Source: Cristatella mucedo
Lineage: Eukaryota > Bryozoa > Phylactolaemata > Cristatellidae
Reading direction: 5' to 3'
DNA length: 64,000 nt
NCBI GenBank assembly: GCA_009760855.2
Contig: WPIO01000026.1
Span: 2,245,501-2,309,500, forward strand
In this document: positions 11,240 to 24,176 of the stretch, piece by piece
How the letters are laid out: each line of letters opens with the position of its first letter
How positions within the stretch are numbered: position 1 is the stretch's first letter
Position numbers and translations under genes: made by a program
The notes under the pieces: model-generated
Told to the model about the DNA's origin: nothing
Database searches by the model: none
Seen by the model: only the letters and a program-made list of their open reading frames with translations

Positions 11240-14200
11240 AAACACTTATCGCTTCGAGCTGCTGGGTCTCCCAGGCTGGTGGCAGCCTTAGCTACGCCGG
11301 CGGCTAGTAACCTGCATGTTAGATGTGATCATGCACAGCTATTATCGCTTCGTCATTGTAGGTTATATGCATTCCTATATGTTACTGCTGGTTCTAGGAG
11401 TCTTGAATTATGCATTAACAAAAGAAAAGCACCCTGGAGCATCCTCGATGGCCCGAGCCACCAGCTTAGACGCCGCTCGTTTGGAGAGAACTGCGAGCTA
11501 ATTACTCACTCATTTGGTATTCCTAGCGTTGTCTCAAACAGCTCATCAGGCTCTCCCACATGCGTCAATGTGAATCTCTCGAAAGTAGTGGTCATCAGGA
11601 CTGTTATAACTCCGGCGGCCCAACTTGACGCTTGCCTTTGGAATCCTCGCTCAATGTGCAATTAGCCTCTAGCAATAAGCGACCTTATTTCTAAAAAATA
11701 GTCTCGACTTGCTCGCCTTGACTTAAACTTGGGTAAAATTAGTAAACTGCACGACAATTAACGATGCAACCCCGACTGGTTTCTTGTTCTTTTACACCCC
11801 TAGATCAATCAAAACTCAAAGTGGAGTTGCTGTTGTTGTGCTCTAGAAAATGAACTTTAAGCCATTTGCAGTACCCTCAAAGCAGTCTTCTGAATTGATT
11901 GTCTTGAATTCACCCAAAAACAAGCTACCTATAGTCTATCGCAGTATCACAGTAGCCTATCGCCCACCAGGTACCAAATCTTTCGATAACTCAGATTTCT
12001 GCGATCTCGTTTTTATTTTGTGTGCAAGTAATCGATCCTTCCTCATTATGGGTGATTTCAATATTCACTTCAATAACTTATCTGACACCTCCAGCCCTGA
12101 ATTTCGTGCATTGACTGACTCACAGTGTCTTGTGGCTCATAGGCATGGCCCTACTCACATCTAGGGTCACACACTCGACCAACTGTCTCATAAAACTGCA
12201 CTTCACTTTGTCATCACAAATTATTACCAAACCCTGCTTATCTGACTACGTGCAGCTCTCATCCAGTCTAAAATGTGTACCCTCCTCCTCCTTCTCCTCC
12301 TCGTACCCTCCTCCTCCTTCTCCTCCTCCTCCTCCCCGCTACAATCACGTGTGAATCACGGAATGTCAAGATTCTTGACATCGATGCTTTCCGTGCGAGA
12401 ATACATGCCCTACCTCTGTTGCTCTGTCCCCCATCCGATCAATCACCATTGGTAGATTGCAACAACATGACACTAGCTGACACGCTCGACGAGTTTGCAC
12501 CTCTGACTAAGCTCACTGTGGGCACTCTCATAGATGGCTAATGGTTTACCCAGACATTAAACTAGCTAGGTCTATTAAGCACAAGCTTGAAAAGCATACA
12601 CAAGAACAGGACTTACTGTCCATCGACAGGCATACGAGGACTACTGTAGGTCGTGCCTATCAGCTCTAACAAAGGCCAAGTCTAGCTTTTATAAGAAAAA
12701 CATTGTTGGCACACAGGTGCACAATCCAAAAGTTCTGATGTCGACGATAAACCATCGCTTCAACCGCTCCCAATTTGGCTCATTACCTGCTGATCTCTGT
12801 GATGATCTAGCTGATCGCTTCTCTATATCCTTTGTCCAGAAGATAGACAAGATCAGGGAGTCAATCCCTGCGATGGCAGCATCCCCCCTAGAATGGTGTC
12901 CCTCAATTTCCTGCAGCACCTCAATGTCTGCATTCCAGAAGGTCACTATTGATCTGGTCCTGAAGTTCGTATCCCATTCAAAGAAGACAACAAGTCATTT
13001 GGATCTTATTCCAAATATCCTACTCTTACGTTGTATTTATCTGCTGCTGCTATGCATAACAAACATCAGTATTATGTGTTTAGCCTCAGGTCATGTCCCA
13101 GCACCTTTTAAAAAAGCTGTAGTCAGGCCACTTCTCACGAAAGCGACACTAGCCCAGGAGAACTTAAGGAGTTACCGCCCAATCTCATTTATACAGATCC
13201 CATTAAGACACTGGAACGAGTCGTGGCAGACCAGCTGAAGTCATGTATTGAAAAGTTAAACCTTGCTAGTAAGTTCCGCTTTGGCTATAGATGCAATCAC
13301 GCCACACACTTAGCTTCGGGTGTACAACGACCTACTTAGGAATGGAGACATAGGTAGAATATTTCTGCTTGTTTTGCTCGATCTTTCGGGACCTTTTCAT
13401 ACTATCGATCCCCAAGCCCTTCTTGAACGCCTCTCATCTCGCCTGGGCATCACTGGCACTGCTTTGCAATTATTCAGGTCTTATCTCAGCGGGAGACTGC
13501 TGAGTATTGATGTGAATAGACAAAGATCATATGAGGTACCTCTGAAATATGGGGTAACCCAGGGATCCCTGCTAGATCCGGTTCTTTTCGTGGTTTATAC
13601 TCTCCCTCTTGTCAATGTGATTGCCGAGCACAATCTAGGCTTTTAGTTCCATGCGGGTAAAACACAGTTCTAGTTTTGCTTTGATCCCTCTCAGGATTCT
13701 AGCACCTCAAATTCACCCAACTCCCTTGCTGCACGAATTGATGGCACGCCATCATGGATGGCAGTGGATTTTCTTAAAATGAATGATGATAAAGCTTACT
13801 TACTAGTTGTGGGCAAACCCAGTGTGATTCAGAAATAGGAAAGGCTAATTCTCAAAATTGGCTCTACCAGTATATCTCCTATTAAATCTGCACACAACCT
13901 AGGTGTCATGTTTCAAAGTGACCTTACGTTAGACGACAACATAATCTCCTCAATCAAGTCTGCCTAGTTTCAGCTACATAACATTGCTAAAATTCGGGCT
14001 TGTTTAGAAAGGACACCACGTTTAAGTTGGTCCATGCATTTGTGACATCCCGTCTTGAATTCTGTATAACACTTCTTGCTGGCATACCAACATGTGCAAA
14101 CATGCACTTACAACTAGTGCAAAACTCGGCAGCTAGGTTTGTCTGTCGTGAGCGTTACAGTTGCCTCATCACACCACTTATCGTCTAACTGCACTGGATA

Positions 14201-14757
14201 CTAGCCAAACAATGCATCGACTTCATGGTTCGGTCGTTTACTTTCAGATTCCTTAATTCTTTTGCTCCAGCCTATCTATCGGATCTACTCCCCGCCAGGC
14301 CAAGTATCGTACCACCTGCTTTTCGGAAACTGTTTACCTATACCTCGTACAATCCTCAAATTCTTTGGGGACGGTGCCTTTAGTTCATAGGCTCCCAAAG
14401 CCTGGAACTACCTCCCGACCTGCGTCCGACATCCCCTGACTTGACCACATTTAAAAAGAAATTAAAAACATACCTTTTTTAATGAAAATTAAAAAAAAAT
14501 TAACCTTTTTTTTAATTTAATGGTTCCTTTTGATTCTTCCTTGTTATGCTTGTGCTTGCAGACACTGTGCATGCTGCCAGTAACCACACTTGCATGCTGA
14601 CTCTGTGCATGTCACCCCTAACCTTGCTATTCATGCTGTTCATCCAGCATGATACCACTCACTATCGCACTGTGTTTCCTTTGCAGTAAATGTAAAGCAC
14701 GTGGAAAGAGATTGAGTTCTCTGATGGCACTTTATTAAATGTATTATTATTATTTTC
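11240..14757 (+). mobile_element. Near full-length CR1/L2-like LINE, decayed
   Basis: This is an autonomous non-LTR element remnant. The 5' part (11,240-11,480) matches the 5' part of the copy ending near 25.2 kb. The endonuclease region has RSMCN near 11.65 kb and GDFNIHF near 12.05 kb, with a Ser/Pro tract from a TCC repeat. The RT region runs from about 12.7 kb (LPADLCDDLADRFS, APFKKAVVRPLL, DIGRIFLLVLLDLS) to LFRSYLSGRLLSID and YGVTQGSLLDPVLF. The expected FYADDTQ box near 13.64 kb reads FHAGKTQ with flanking stops, so the catalytic aspartates are lost. The 3' end has the shared TGTAAAGCAC...GGCACTTTATTAA structure and an (ATT)n tail. Several stops and frameshifts make it inactive. Confidence 0.9.
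12276..12336 (+). repeat. (TCC)n tract within LINE endonuclease region
   Basis: CTCCTCCTTCTCCTCC-type sequence directly after the codons for CVP, expanding a Ser or Pro run. The reverse-strand LINE has the same tract at 24,177-24,206. Confidence 0.85.
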
Positions 14758-14945
14758 GCAATCTAACTTTTTACCTATACCTCGTATAAATTGCAAATCC
14801 TTTGGAGACCATAACTTCAATTCGTACGGTCTCAAATTGTGGAACTCGATCCAGACTTGCGTCACGACATCTCTTGACTTGTCCATATTTTAAAAAGAAA
14901 CGATAACTGCATCTATGTATCATAGCCTTTTGACTAGTTTCGTAC
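14758..14945 (+). mobile_element. LINE 3' fragment behind the tail of the previous LINE
   Basis: TTTTTACCTATACCTCGTAT, then CCTTTGGAGACC, TGGAACTCGATCCAGAC and AAAAAGAAACGATAA match the segment just before the 3' end in other copies. It directly follows the (ATT)n tail of the element ending at 14,757. Confidence 0.75.
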
Positions 14946-15799
14946 GGTTGTGACTGTGCTAGAATTACTTAATTGGCTCGTCACAAAGCAAACAAATTGA
15001 AAGCCCCGTTTTAACGTAGAAAAAGTGGTCACGCACTGTGCTTCGAAAATCAGCCAGTGTGTGTGCTTCCAAAAGTACTGCTGGGACCTAGCTATCCTGC
15101 TACACGTAGCCGTCTAACCAAATGAAGGTGTACTCCTCTTTGCAATTTGTCTAATTATCGCATTATATTCTGCAATTATTTCAGATATCGGTTGAGACAA
15201 AGCTGTATCTAACAGCACTCGCCTGTTTTCATACAACTAAATTGCGAACGACTTAAAAGTCCCGAGACTGTGACTACACGTCAAAAAAGCCAACCTTTTC
15301 ATTTTAACAGTCGACGATGGAGTTGACATAGCGTTAAAATGAGAGGTGCTGAAAAGCTATGTGACATTCGTCAGTAGTAACTTTTGACTGAGCCTGGAAA
15401 TATAGTGTAGCCGATCTCAGGTGCAAGCTTTTGACGTGATCTTTGACTGGATTTTTACATTAGGTTTTTATTTTTCTGGCTAAGGACGGCCTGAATTTAA
15501 AAAAAGGCCAGTGAAGCATTGTCGTTCAATTTCAGCCAGATTATGAATGTTAAGATATCATTCGTCGTGCCAAAGTTGTAATTAATAGCAAAATAAAATA
15601 ATATTTTAACTCTTACACCATACAATACTCAATTCTAGGTTGTTTAGAAGCCGGACTTTTCATATGCAGGCAGTTGACAGTATTTACAATAATAATACTG
15701 TTAGTAATAATAACCACTGTGAGCTCATTTCTGTAGATCTCCAAGTGAGCTAAATATCTTTCCAATTCCTGCTCATCCAGTGCAAAAGAAGCAGGGAAA
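14946..15799. other. Unassigned AT-rich sequence
   Basis: No gene, repeat or known element was recognised. Confidence 0.4.
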
Positions 15800-16260
15800 T
15801 TTATTAGTGATAGTATGCACATTGTCAAGACTATGTAACACCCCTAGCACAAGTCATATGAACACAATATTTGCGGTCAGGAACAGGTGTATTTGCTGCA
15901 TCTTTTTGTAATGTCATATCGCAGGATTTCATTTTGTCTGCCAGGAGTGAGCTCGAGGCTTTGGAAATGAACTATGGTCTCCAATCGATTAGAGGTTGGT
16001 TTGACTCACAGCTGAATGACTTCACACAGAAGAGTGATACAACCTCGAATTTGATGTGCTACCTGATGGGGAGCCGGTGCAAATTGGTGAGCAGTGATGT
16101 AACACTAAAATGGGATATATAACATTGGAACATAAAGCATTCTTGGGAGGCTTGAGTTTCGCTGAGACCTCGAGTCAGACTGTTGATTTGTGTATTGGGT
16201 GCCGTATGTGAGAAGCTGTGTTCTAAATCGGGTGCCTTCTGCTGAGATTTAAAGGATTTG
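15800..16260 (-). mobile_element. LINE fragment, RT C-terminus, reverse strand
   Basis: On the minus strand SLLTNLHRLPI followed by FEVVSLF matches the LLADLHWLPVKQRIDFKVLSL block. GAGTGAGCTCGAGGCTTTGG corresponds to the usual CCAAAGCCTGGAACTCACTC. Strongly diverged. Confidence 0.65.
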
Positions 16261-16289
16261 TTGACGTCAGCAACAACGTTGTTCAACAG

Positions 16290-16385
16290 AATCAAGCTGA
16301 AACGTTTTTCTCTAGATGCAGCTGCTTACTTTTTGCCGTTTATTGTAGTCGAGAGCACCTTCTGTGCCATAGGTCATCATTGGAC
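16290..16385 (+). repeat. Dispersed repeat shared with 49.24-49.33 kb
   Basis: Both copies translate to a similar string, LDAAAYFLPFIVVES here and PDAAAYFSPFYVAES at 49.26 kb, and both then read a GHH/GHR-like end. It is not part of the LINE body as read here. Identity unknown. Confidence 0.5.
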
Positions 16386-16439
16386 CTACGATTTGCCAAG
16401 AAGCAACATCCTAGATTACACTTTGCAGCTAGACAGAAA

Positions 16440-17340
16440 AAAAGCACCAAGACACTTAGGGTCAACATCCATGGCACGGATTTATGAGGATTCTTTTCAT
16501 AAAGGATCTCTGACAGGACGTGAACGAGCACTCTGCAAGGATCACTCTTCTACGGCCTCAGCGGCGGCGTCACACCGGTGCCCTCCGGTTGCCTGTGACA
16601 TCGGGGCTCCCTTCGTACAATTCACATACCGTCGCCGCAGCAGCTACGGCACTCCACGAGATGGAGAGAGCAGCCCCTCGGTTATACAGACCGACCGAGC
16701 CACCCGATGCTGACCTCAATAACGCTACCCGAACCTGACTGCCGGCCTCTACTACGAAGCTTCGTTGCATTGCCTAATGAAAGGCATGACGTAGATGCAC
16801 CGCAGGGATTAAATCGTAGCATCCTCAAGGACCGACAATGACGTCATTACAGCTACCCGCTGAGCCGACTGGACACTTATAGTTGCGGCTTACAGTTGGC
16901 CATTCCGAACAGGTGACCACAGGCAGCAATCCTGACTACCGGATGATGTCTTTTGGGTGACGATTCTCTCCACTTCAGTGGAAGAAGGATCGGCTTTACG
17001 ACTTTGTCTTTGGTCACGTGCCGAGCTCAGAGGAGTAGGCTCTGCGGTTTTGGAGCTCGACCGCCTTGACTGCATCACCCATCGTCCAACGGAGGGACGA
17101 CTAACGGACGCACCCAGACCCACCGAGCGTGCCACTCGCGCTCAAACCGCAAGCGAATCTAGAAACTGGGAGAGAATGTAAAGCGGCGTCCGTCGCTCCT
17201 TCAATCGCTCTCTCGCACTCCTTTCAGCTGCACCGAGCGACAGTGAAGGCGCGAGCGCCGCCTCAGCAGCAGCCACAGCCACAGCCGAGCGACGGGCACC
17301 GCAGCCGCCGCCAATTCCACTACCACCTTTCATTGTAACT
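16440..17340. other. GC-rich unassigned block
   Basis: Clearly richer in GC than its flanks, ending in a CAG/CAC-rich stretch (AGCAGCAGCCACAGCC near 17,265). Short open frames exist on both strands, but none has a recognisable domain or splice context. It could be a promoter-type CpG region or a 5' exon. Confidence 0.35.
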
Positions 17341-18789
17341 TAAGCTATCTTCTACCTATTTGTAGCACGGCAGATTAGGAAAACACAGCTTATACCGATG
17401 GAAAAGAAATTTAAATCGGATACATATTAATGGTAAATTCACATCATGAGGTTTCTCTTAGTATGAGCCTCCATACGCATCTTTATACCGAGAGATGCAA
17501 ACGTAGATATGCTCAGAGAGTATTAATGTTTGCATACGTGGAGTTATTATATCCACATATATAGATATGGAGATTGGTGAAGCCAAGGGGGCAGGCAGGT
17601 CAGCTGCTCTCCAAACCAATGAGCAGCTTTCACTGGTAGTAATGATGGCGGACGTTCCTCTTCTGCTGATTCCAGCCCCTCGCTTTTAGCGCCGTAGCGA
17701 GTAGCTGCCGGGTGCGAATCTAGCCTTGCCGATCTGCTCGGATCCATTAGTCAGGTCGTAGCGAGCGACGGATTTGATCCAAGATTGAGACCTATTAACG
17801 TTCTAAAATTACCTGAAGCCAAAGAATGCCCAACTGACATTAAACACAAAGTGGTTAGCATGTCAACTAAAGGCGGGTTTGCCAACCAGGATGCTGGGCG
17901 GTAGGTAAGCGCAAGAATGCCATCAGCTGAGGATTTCAAGAAAATTATCGACAGACATTAATCTAAGAATGGCCGCCTATAGTTGGGTGCGTGAAAGCAA
18001 CTGCACAAGTTTGGAAGTGCAGCTGCAGTAGCTCAAGCCAGAGACTAACCTTCGAGAGATGTGAGTGACCGAACCTTTGTCACCGAAAAGATAAGTTCAA
18101 GATAGACTGCCCAACTGTGCTCCTGGGGGAGGGCTACTATTCTGCTTCGTAGGAACGCTTTATGTAGCCTGCAACGCTGACCCCTGCACGTAGCCCCTGC
18201 TAACCGGTCCGCATTTTGATGTCTGTTTTGGTGCCGGGTTATGGCAGGTGGCAACTAATCCACACACCAGTCCCGAATTTCACGGTATCCGGGTAGAGCA
18301 CCAGAGGGGCAGAGGCTTGCTCAGTTGCACACCTTTTTGGGCCACGCGGCTCTACGTAGCAAGTACAATCATCCATCACCTTGCTAACCTGGCGATAGTG
18401 TAGAATAGGCTAACGTATTCGGGTCGTCCTCGGTCTGCGACTCGGTTTCGAGTGCACATAGCACTAGCCTCGATACGACAGCAGCATAAGCCACCATCAA
18501 CATCATTCCTGGTGATACGAGCGATTCTCTTCCGATAGCAGCTTCACAGCCGCCACAGAGAAACGTATTGAATGTAAATCACTGGCGAACGAAAGGAAGA
18601 TTTCTGACCTTGCGGTCATGCTGGCAGAGTCTGGTCGAGCTTAGGTCGGCAAAATAAGCGGACTACCTTAGCCATGTCATGCTTTGGCACGTAATAGTCA
18701 TCCACTGCGGCACTAAAAGGTATCACATAATTTAGTGCTTGGTCCACTTCTTTCCGAAAATCATGCTCTCCCTCAAACAGATGGAATGG
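17341..18789. other. Unassigned sequence
   Basis: No gene or named repeat is supported. A short inverted pair GATGCAAACGTAG / GTTTGCATACGTGG occurs near 17,494-17,542. Confidence 0.35.
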
Positions 18790-19570
18790 CCAAACAAAGT
18801 CTAGGCTCGCACTACCATGAGTTCGGCACACACATTTGTCCTAGGTTTTATCCCTCCCTGCTTTCCAGAACGATCAAGTATCTCAACTCCTTTGATGCAT
18901 ATATATTTGTGTATATTCCGGGAATTTACGGCAGCAAAAACTCTCGAATTAAATTATGATAAAACCAAAGTACTACTGGAAGGAATACGTAGTGTTGTTC
19001 AAAAATTAAAAAATGTATCCCTCAAATGGGCTCTGCTATCATAAAACCCGAAGCCTCGGCACAAAATCTCGGAGTCCTGATCCAAATTCAGCTTTCACTA
19101 GACGACTACTTCAGCTCTGAATTCACATTCAAGTTGTTCCATGCATATTATTTTTTACCTCCTTTGAGCTTTTGTCTACTAACTCACCACTTGCAGGTCG
19201 TCGGGCCTTTACCAGTAGGCGTTTTGAGATGATGCGAAACTCGGCAGCGCTATATGTATTTCGTGAGCCGTTGGTGATAAAAGCTTTTGCTTTAATGATC
19301 CCAGAATGTAGAATGCTCTTTCACAATTATATTGCAGTTAAAAAAATTCCTTGCTGTGGAATGTGTGATATTTTAAAGCCGTGCTGAGCTGTAACTCTCA
19401 CTTACTCTACTTCATACTGCTTACCTTATACTCACTTCTTCGACTCCATGACAAGGTCAGCTATGCTTCTCACTTTCTCTATGTTTCGGGAAATGATCTT
19501 TTTGGCTGCCGCAAGCCTACCGTCAACTGCTTTGTCTTTGAGTGCGGTTAACAAAGCTCTCATGCATACA
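18790..19570 (+). mobile_element. LINE fragment of the second group
   Basis: Broken RT reading: IKYLNSFDAYI, then LELNYDKTKVLLEG, then PEASAQNLGVLIQIQLSLDD. The downstream part near 19,440-19,520 (GCTATGCTTCTCACTTTCTC, GTTTCGGGAAATG) matches the 3' end of the element at 32,465-33,212. Highly decayed. Confidence 0.65.
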
Positions 19571-20069
19571 TATACGCATAAGCATTCTACGCGGCTTTGT
19601 TTAGTTGCAGTTAAAAATTAATTACGCTAACTCCGAAGGTGACTAATAACATTAATAACCATACTATCAATACATTTGACAAAGTCCCCTCAGAAAACTC
19701 AATCTCTTTTAAGGCACTTTGCATATGTTGCAAAAGAAGCACGATTGAATGGTTAGTATTATCATGCTGAATAAATAACAAGAATAGCATGGTTAGGGGT
19801 GACTCTCATAGGGTCAGCATGCACATAAGGTTAGGGTCAGTATACAGAACGTCAGCAAGCTAAGCACATAAAGGACGAATCGCAGCGACCCACTAAATGC
19901 TGTGATAAGTAGATGTGTAACTCGTTTATTTTTAAAATTGGAAAAGTCAGGAGCTGGGACGAAAGTCGGGGGTGAGTTCTAGGCTTTAGCAGCGTACGAA
20001 CTAAAGGCACGGTCTCCTCAGGATTTGAGGCTTGTAAGAGGTATGGGTAAACAGCTAGATTCCGGAAAG

Positions 20070-20148
20070 GGTGTACCGACAATGGAACTTGTGACTACTC
20101 GCCCCACGACAACTGGCCTGTACCGACCGGCCTATACGACAATTGATC
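20070..20148 (+). repeat. MULE 5' terminal inverted repeat
   Basis: Begins GGTGTACCGACAATGGAACT and ends CGACAATTGATC. Pairs with the complement of 22,083-22,161. Confidence 0.88.
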
Positions 20149-20384
20149 GATATGACAATTGATCTTTGACAAGTGGCCCCATGATCAGAGAAAGGCAATA
20201 CAAATAAAACTGGTGCAGCTAGGTTTTATTTGATCAAATAAGGTTATATATTTATTACATGTCTTACAAGTTTGCTATGAATTTCCGGATAATACTATAA
20301 GGATTGGATATCAGTTAGTATAAATAAATAGAATTGATAATTTGCGAAGTTAATAATCGTTAAATGTAAAGATAATTATCAGTC

Positions 20385-21804
20385 ATGGAGTCAGAAATAC
20401 AGTATGCAATCGAGCGTAGAAATTCCACTGCGACGTATAGAAACTTTGAATTTTGGAAAGTAATCGTTAATGCAAGTGGCACTACGAATTGGCGATGCTG
20501 CAAATGCCGTCAGCTTGGCTGCAAAGCTCTTCTAATAACGAATGACACTGCAATAGTTGGAATGCGCGATCCAGAACGCTGCCACGAAGGAAACGTAGCA
20601 ATAAATAAATTCCGGGCAAAAAAGACTGTTGGTGATATGCAGGCTAAGATTTCGGAAGTTTTTGTGACTCCGAGTGTAGTGCAAGGTTCTGTGGGTAGGA
20701 ACTTATCTGATGACGTGCTAATTGCTTTACAGAAGAAGAAGTCAGCCTTGAATCGAGCGCTGAAGAGGCACAGTAACAAGGACTTGTCCGAGGCTGACAG
20801 AACTTCATCACCGATACCCACAGATCTGTTATTTGACATGCCTAAGAAGTTCATTGATTTTGTTCTGTTTGACTCAGGACCAGGACTGGGTCGGGGCTGA
20901 TTATCCTCGGAAGTAGCACCTTACTTGACGGCTTGGCTCTTGCAGACGTGTGGCTAGCTGACGGTGCGTTTCAAGTAGCTCCCTTACTTTTCTTTTAAAT
21001 GTATACCATTTATTTTCAATCTGTACCTGGACTTATCTCTGTTGGACTATGCTTCCTACTTTCAAACTAGACTCGCGCAAATCACGATTGCCTTCTTGCC
21101 GAATTCAAACGTCCCATACCTGTTACAAACCCTCACAAAATTCTCATCGATTTCGGAGCAGCAGCTTTTAATGCTATCTCTGGCTTGCAATAGACATCTA
21201 CACTTACGGGTTGTTACTTCCATTTCACTTAGAGCGTTATACGAAAGTTCAGCGATTTAGGAACAAAAGAGGAGTATGAAACTGATTGTGTTATCCGTAG
21301 TGCAGTTCGATGTCTACCAGCACTGGCATATGTTCCGGAGACTGACGTCATCGAAGCATTTGAGCTGCGATCCGACTCTATGCCGTCACATGAGCATATG
21401 ATCGAACTGATCTCATACTTCGAACATACCTGCATCCGAGGCAGACGTCTTCAAAGCCGAGGTGATAACGCGTCAGTTCGCTCTTCCCTGTGGGGATGTG
21501 GAGTCAGTATGGGGCGTCACTAGACGGTATAGCTCATACACCAAATGCAGTAGAGGGGTGGCATTAGAGGCTCCAAGCGTTGTTTCAGCGCCATCATCCG
21601 ACGATGTGGACAGTTCTGAAAGGGCTTTTCATGGACTACAGTCAGCAGACTGCCTTTTTCTTGCAAGCCGCCACTGGCGTTCTTGTTGTCCAAGCAAAGA
21701 GATACGGCGAGCTTGCCGAAAAATTTCGACGGACTCTTGAAGGTTACAGTCGTACAGATGTTCTAAATTTTCTTTGTACGATTGTATATTTGTCGCATAG
21801 TTAG
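20385..21804 (+). pseudogene. FLYWCH-MULE transposase, broken
   Basis: Codes for the transposase that would mobilise the element above. The first open part (20,385-20,900, 171 residues) has a FLYWCH-like zinc-binding region: FEFWKVIVNASG, WRCCKCRQLGCKALLI and a late His (CHEGN). It continues into the linker ending LLFDMPKKFIDFVLFDSGPG. A frameshift near 20,885 leads to LIILGSSTLLDGLALADVWL and ADGAFQVAP, whose Asp (20,960-20,962) matches the first catalytic Asp of MULE transposases. A TAA then precedes MYTIYFQSVPGLISVG. Further on, ILIDFGAAAFNAI has Gly where Glu is usual. Next come GCYFHFT, VIRKF and ALAYVPETDVIEAF. The tail lies in two more frames to 21,804. It is clearly non-functional. 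Confidence 0.85.
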
Positions 21805-22082
21805 TTGAGAAACTACAGTAACATTAGGATCGATTTTATCTAGAACGTAATGAATATTTTTTGACAGTTTTAAGAGAAAACAAACTGTTTTACTAATAAT
21901 CCTGTTCCGTAAATATATATAAATTCAGTCAGTCATGAATTTATTCTTAATTGTTTGTATCAATTGTGTACATTGAATTTGCGTATTATTCTTATAAATT
22001 GACATATAGATCTGTTTTCGTATAGGCCAGTTAGTACGGCCTGTTGTCTTAGGTCCAATAGTCGCAGACCAGATGGTATATA

Positions 22083-22161
22083 GATCAATTGTCGAATAGG
22101 CAGGTTGGTACAAGCCATTTGTCGTAGGGTCAGTAGTCGTTGGCTCAATAGTCACCCAACC
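22083..22161 (-). repeat. MULE 3' terminal inverted repeat
   Basis: On the minus strand it begins GGTTGGGTGACTATTGAGCC and ends CGACAATTGATC. The inner half is nearly identical to the 5' repeat; the outer 30 bases are more diverged. Confidence 0.88.
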
Positions 22162-24176
22162 CCGAAAAGCAGGTGGTACGAAGCTTAGCCTGGTGGGGAG
22201 TAGATCTGAGAAATATGCTGAAGCCAAAGAATGAAGGGACCTGAAATAAGTGAAACAATTTAAAGTCGATGCCTTGCTTAACTGAGAGCCAATGCAGGTC
22301 GGCGGGAAGTGATCAGCTATGGCAACTGCGACGCTCAAGACAGACAAGCGCAGCTGCAGAGTTTTGCACCAGCTGCAGAGCTTTGCTGCCAGCGCCCGAG
22401 TGCATAGTCCGATAGACCAGCCAGCTTTGAGCTACAGAAGTCAAGGCGGGATGTCATAAATGCATGGGCCGATTTAGATGCGGTATTCATGTCTAAGCAA
22501 GCCCGAATTCCAGTTCCGTTGTGTAGCTGAAAGTAGTCCTACTTTACTGTGGAGCTGACGTGGTCGTCTAATAAAAGGTCACATTGAAAAATGATAACTA
22601 GATTTTGTTCAGACTCAATAGAAGATATGCTGGCAGAGCCGATTTTAGAGTTAGCCTTTCCAATCTTAGAATAACTCTTGGTTTTACCGTAACTAGTCAG
22701 TTGTTTTTATCATCGTACAATTTAAGAATAGTTTCATGTGGCGATGTAATCAATGCATGCAACAAGGGAGTGAAGAGAATTCGAAGCTGGGAGGTATCAA
22801 AGCAAAGGTACAACTGAGTGTCATCTGGATAGAAGTGAAAGCCTAGATTGGGCCTGGCAATCTCGTCGGGGAGAGAGATAATTTAATCCACATAAAGAAT
22901 CGGAACAAGCACAGAGCCCTAATTTACCTCATATATCAGAGGTTCCTCGGGTGATCTTTGTCTATTCACATCACTACGCTGGAGTCTCCCACGGATATAG
23001 GACGTGAACCGTTGCAATACAGCCCCAGTGAAGCCCAGGTGAGATGGAGGCGCTCAAGAATGACTTAGTGATAGATACTATCTTAAGCTGCCGAAAGATA
23101 GAGAAAAACAAGCAGAGATGCTCTACCTAAGTATGCATTCCTAAGTTGGTCATTATACACCCGAAGCGATGCTGACTCTGTAGAGAGAGAGAGAGATTAT
23201 CTCTAAAACCAAACGGGAGATTACTCTAGTAAAGTTTAAGTTACAAAATATGAGTTCAACTGGTCAGCCGCGGCTCGTTTCCGTGTCCTCGTGTCCGCGT
23301 GTTCTCGTTTCTTTTGATAGGAACGCTAGAAACGAGACTGGACGGAAGTTGCTCAAGTTCTTTTGGTCTTGTTTTGCTTTCTTAAGTAGTGGCCTGAGAG
23401 CAACTTTTTTGAGAGTGCAGGGACATCTCATGAGGCTATGACTTATTCACAATGTTAGTTAGGGATGGCTGCAGCAGATAAATGCGTCGTTGAAGAAGGA
23501 CAGTGGAAATAGGGTTCACAGCACTATTTTTCTTCTTTGATTGGGATATGAAATTCGGGACGAGGTCACTTTTAACCTCCTTGAATGCAGACACTGAGGA
23601 CCTGCTTGGAGTTGAGGTACGGGATTCCCAGAGTGATGCTGCCATCGTAGGAATAGACTCCTGGATTTCTATCTTGTTGAAAAATAAGCTAGACGATCGT
23701 TCGATCATCACAGGGATCACTAGGTAAGCAACAAGCCCAGGAGCTTAAAGGAGATGTTTGGTCGTCGACATTAGCATTTTTGGATAGTACATCTATGATT
23801 CAACATTTCCTTTATTTTAGTAGCAAGATTTGGCCTTTACTAGGATCAGTTGGTACTATCTACAGTAGTCCTCGTATGCTTCTAGATGGGCAGTCAGTCC
23901 TGATCTGTTTTTTCCTTTTTCAAGCTTGCGCATCGTAGACCAAGCTAGTTTAATGTCTGTGGTGAACCAAATGCAGTCAAGGCGAGTGCGCACAGTGCGC
24001 TTTATCGGGGGTGCAATCTCGTCGGAAATGTCAGCTAGTTTCATGCTGTAGCAATCAACCAATGATGACATGTTGGAAGAAAGGTCAAGCAGCAGACGCA
24101 AAGCAGATATTCTAGCACGGACAGCATCAATGTCAAGGATTTTGAGGCTTGGAGAATCACTGGTGATTTTAGAGGG

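Larger units (their letters stand above)
20070..22161 (+). mobile_element. MULE DNA transposon, decayed, inserted in a LINE
   Basis: A 2,092-bp element bounded by 79-bp inverted repeats that align without gaps. Its flanks carry an imperfect 8-bp duplication, CCGGAAAG at 20,062-20,069 and CCGAAAAG at 22,162-22,169. Both flanks are one continuous LINE. The interior encodes a broken FLYWCH/MULE-type transposase. Target duplications of 8-11 bp are usual for Mutator-like elements, so family, ends and target duplication agree. Confidence 0.88.
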
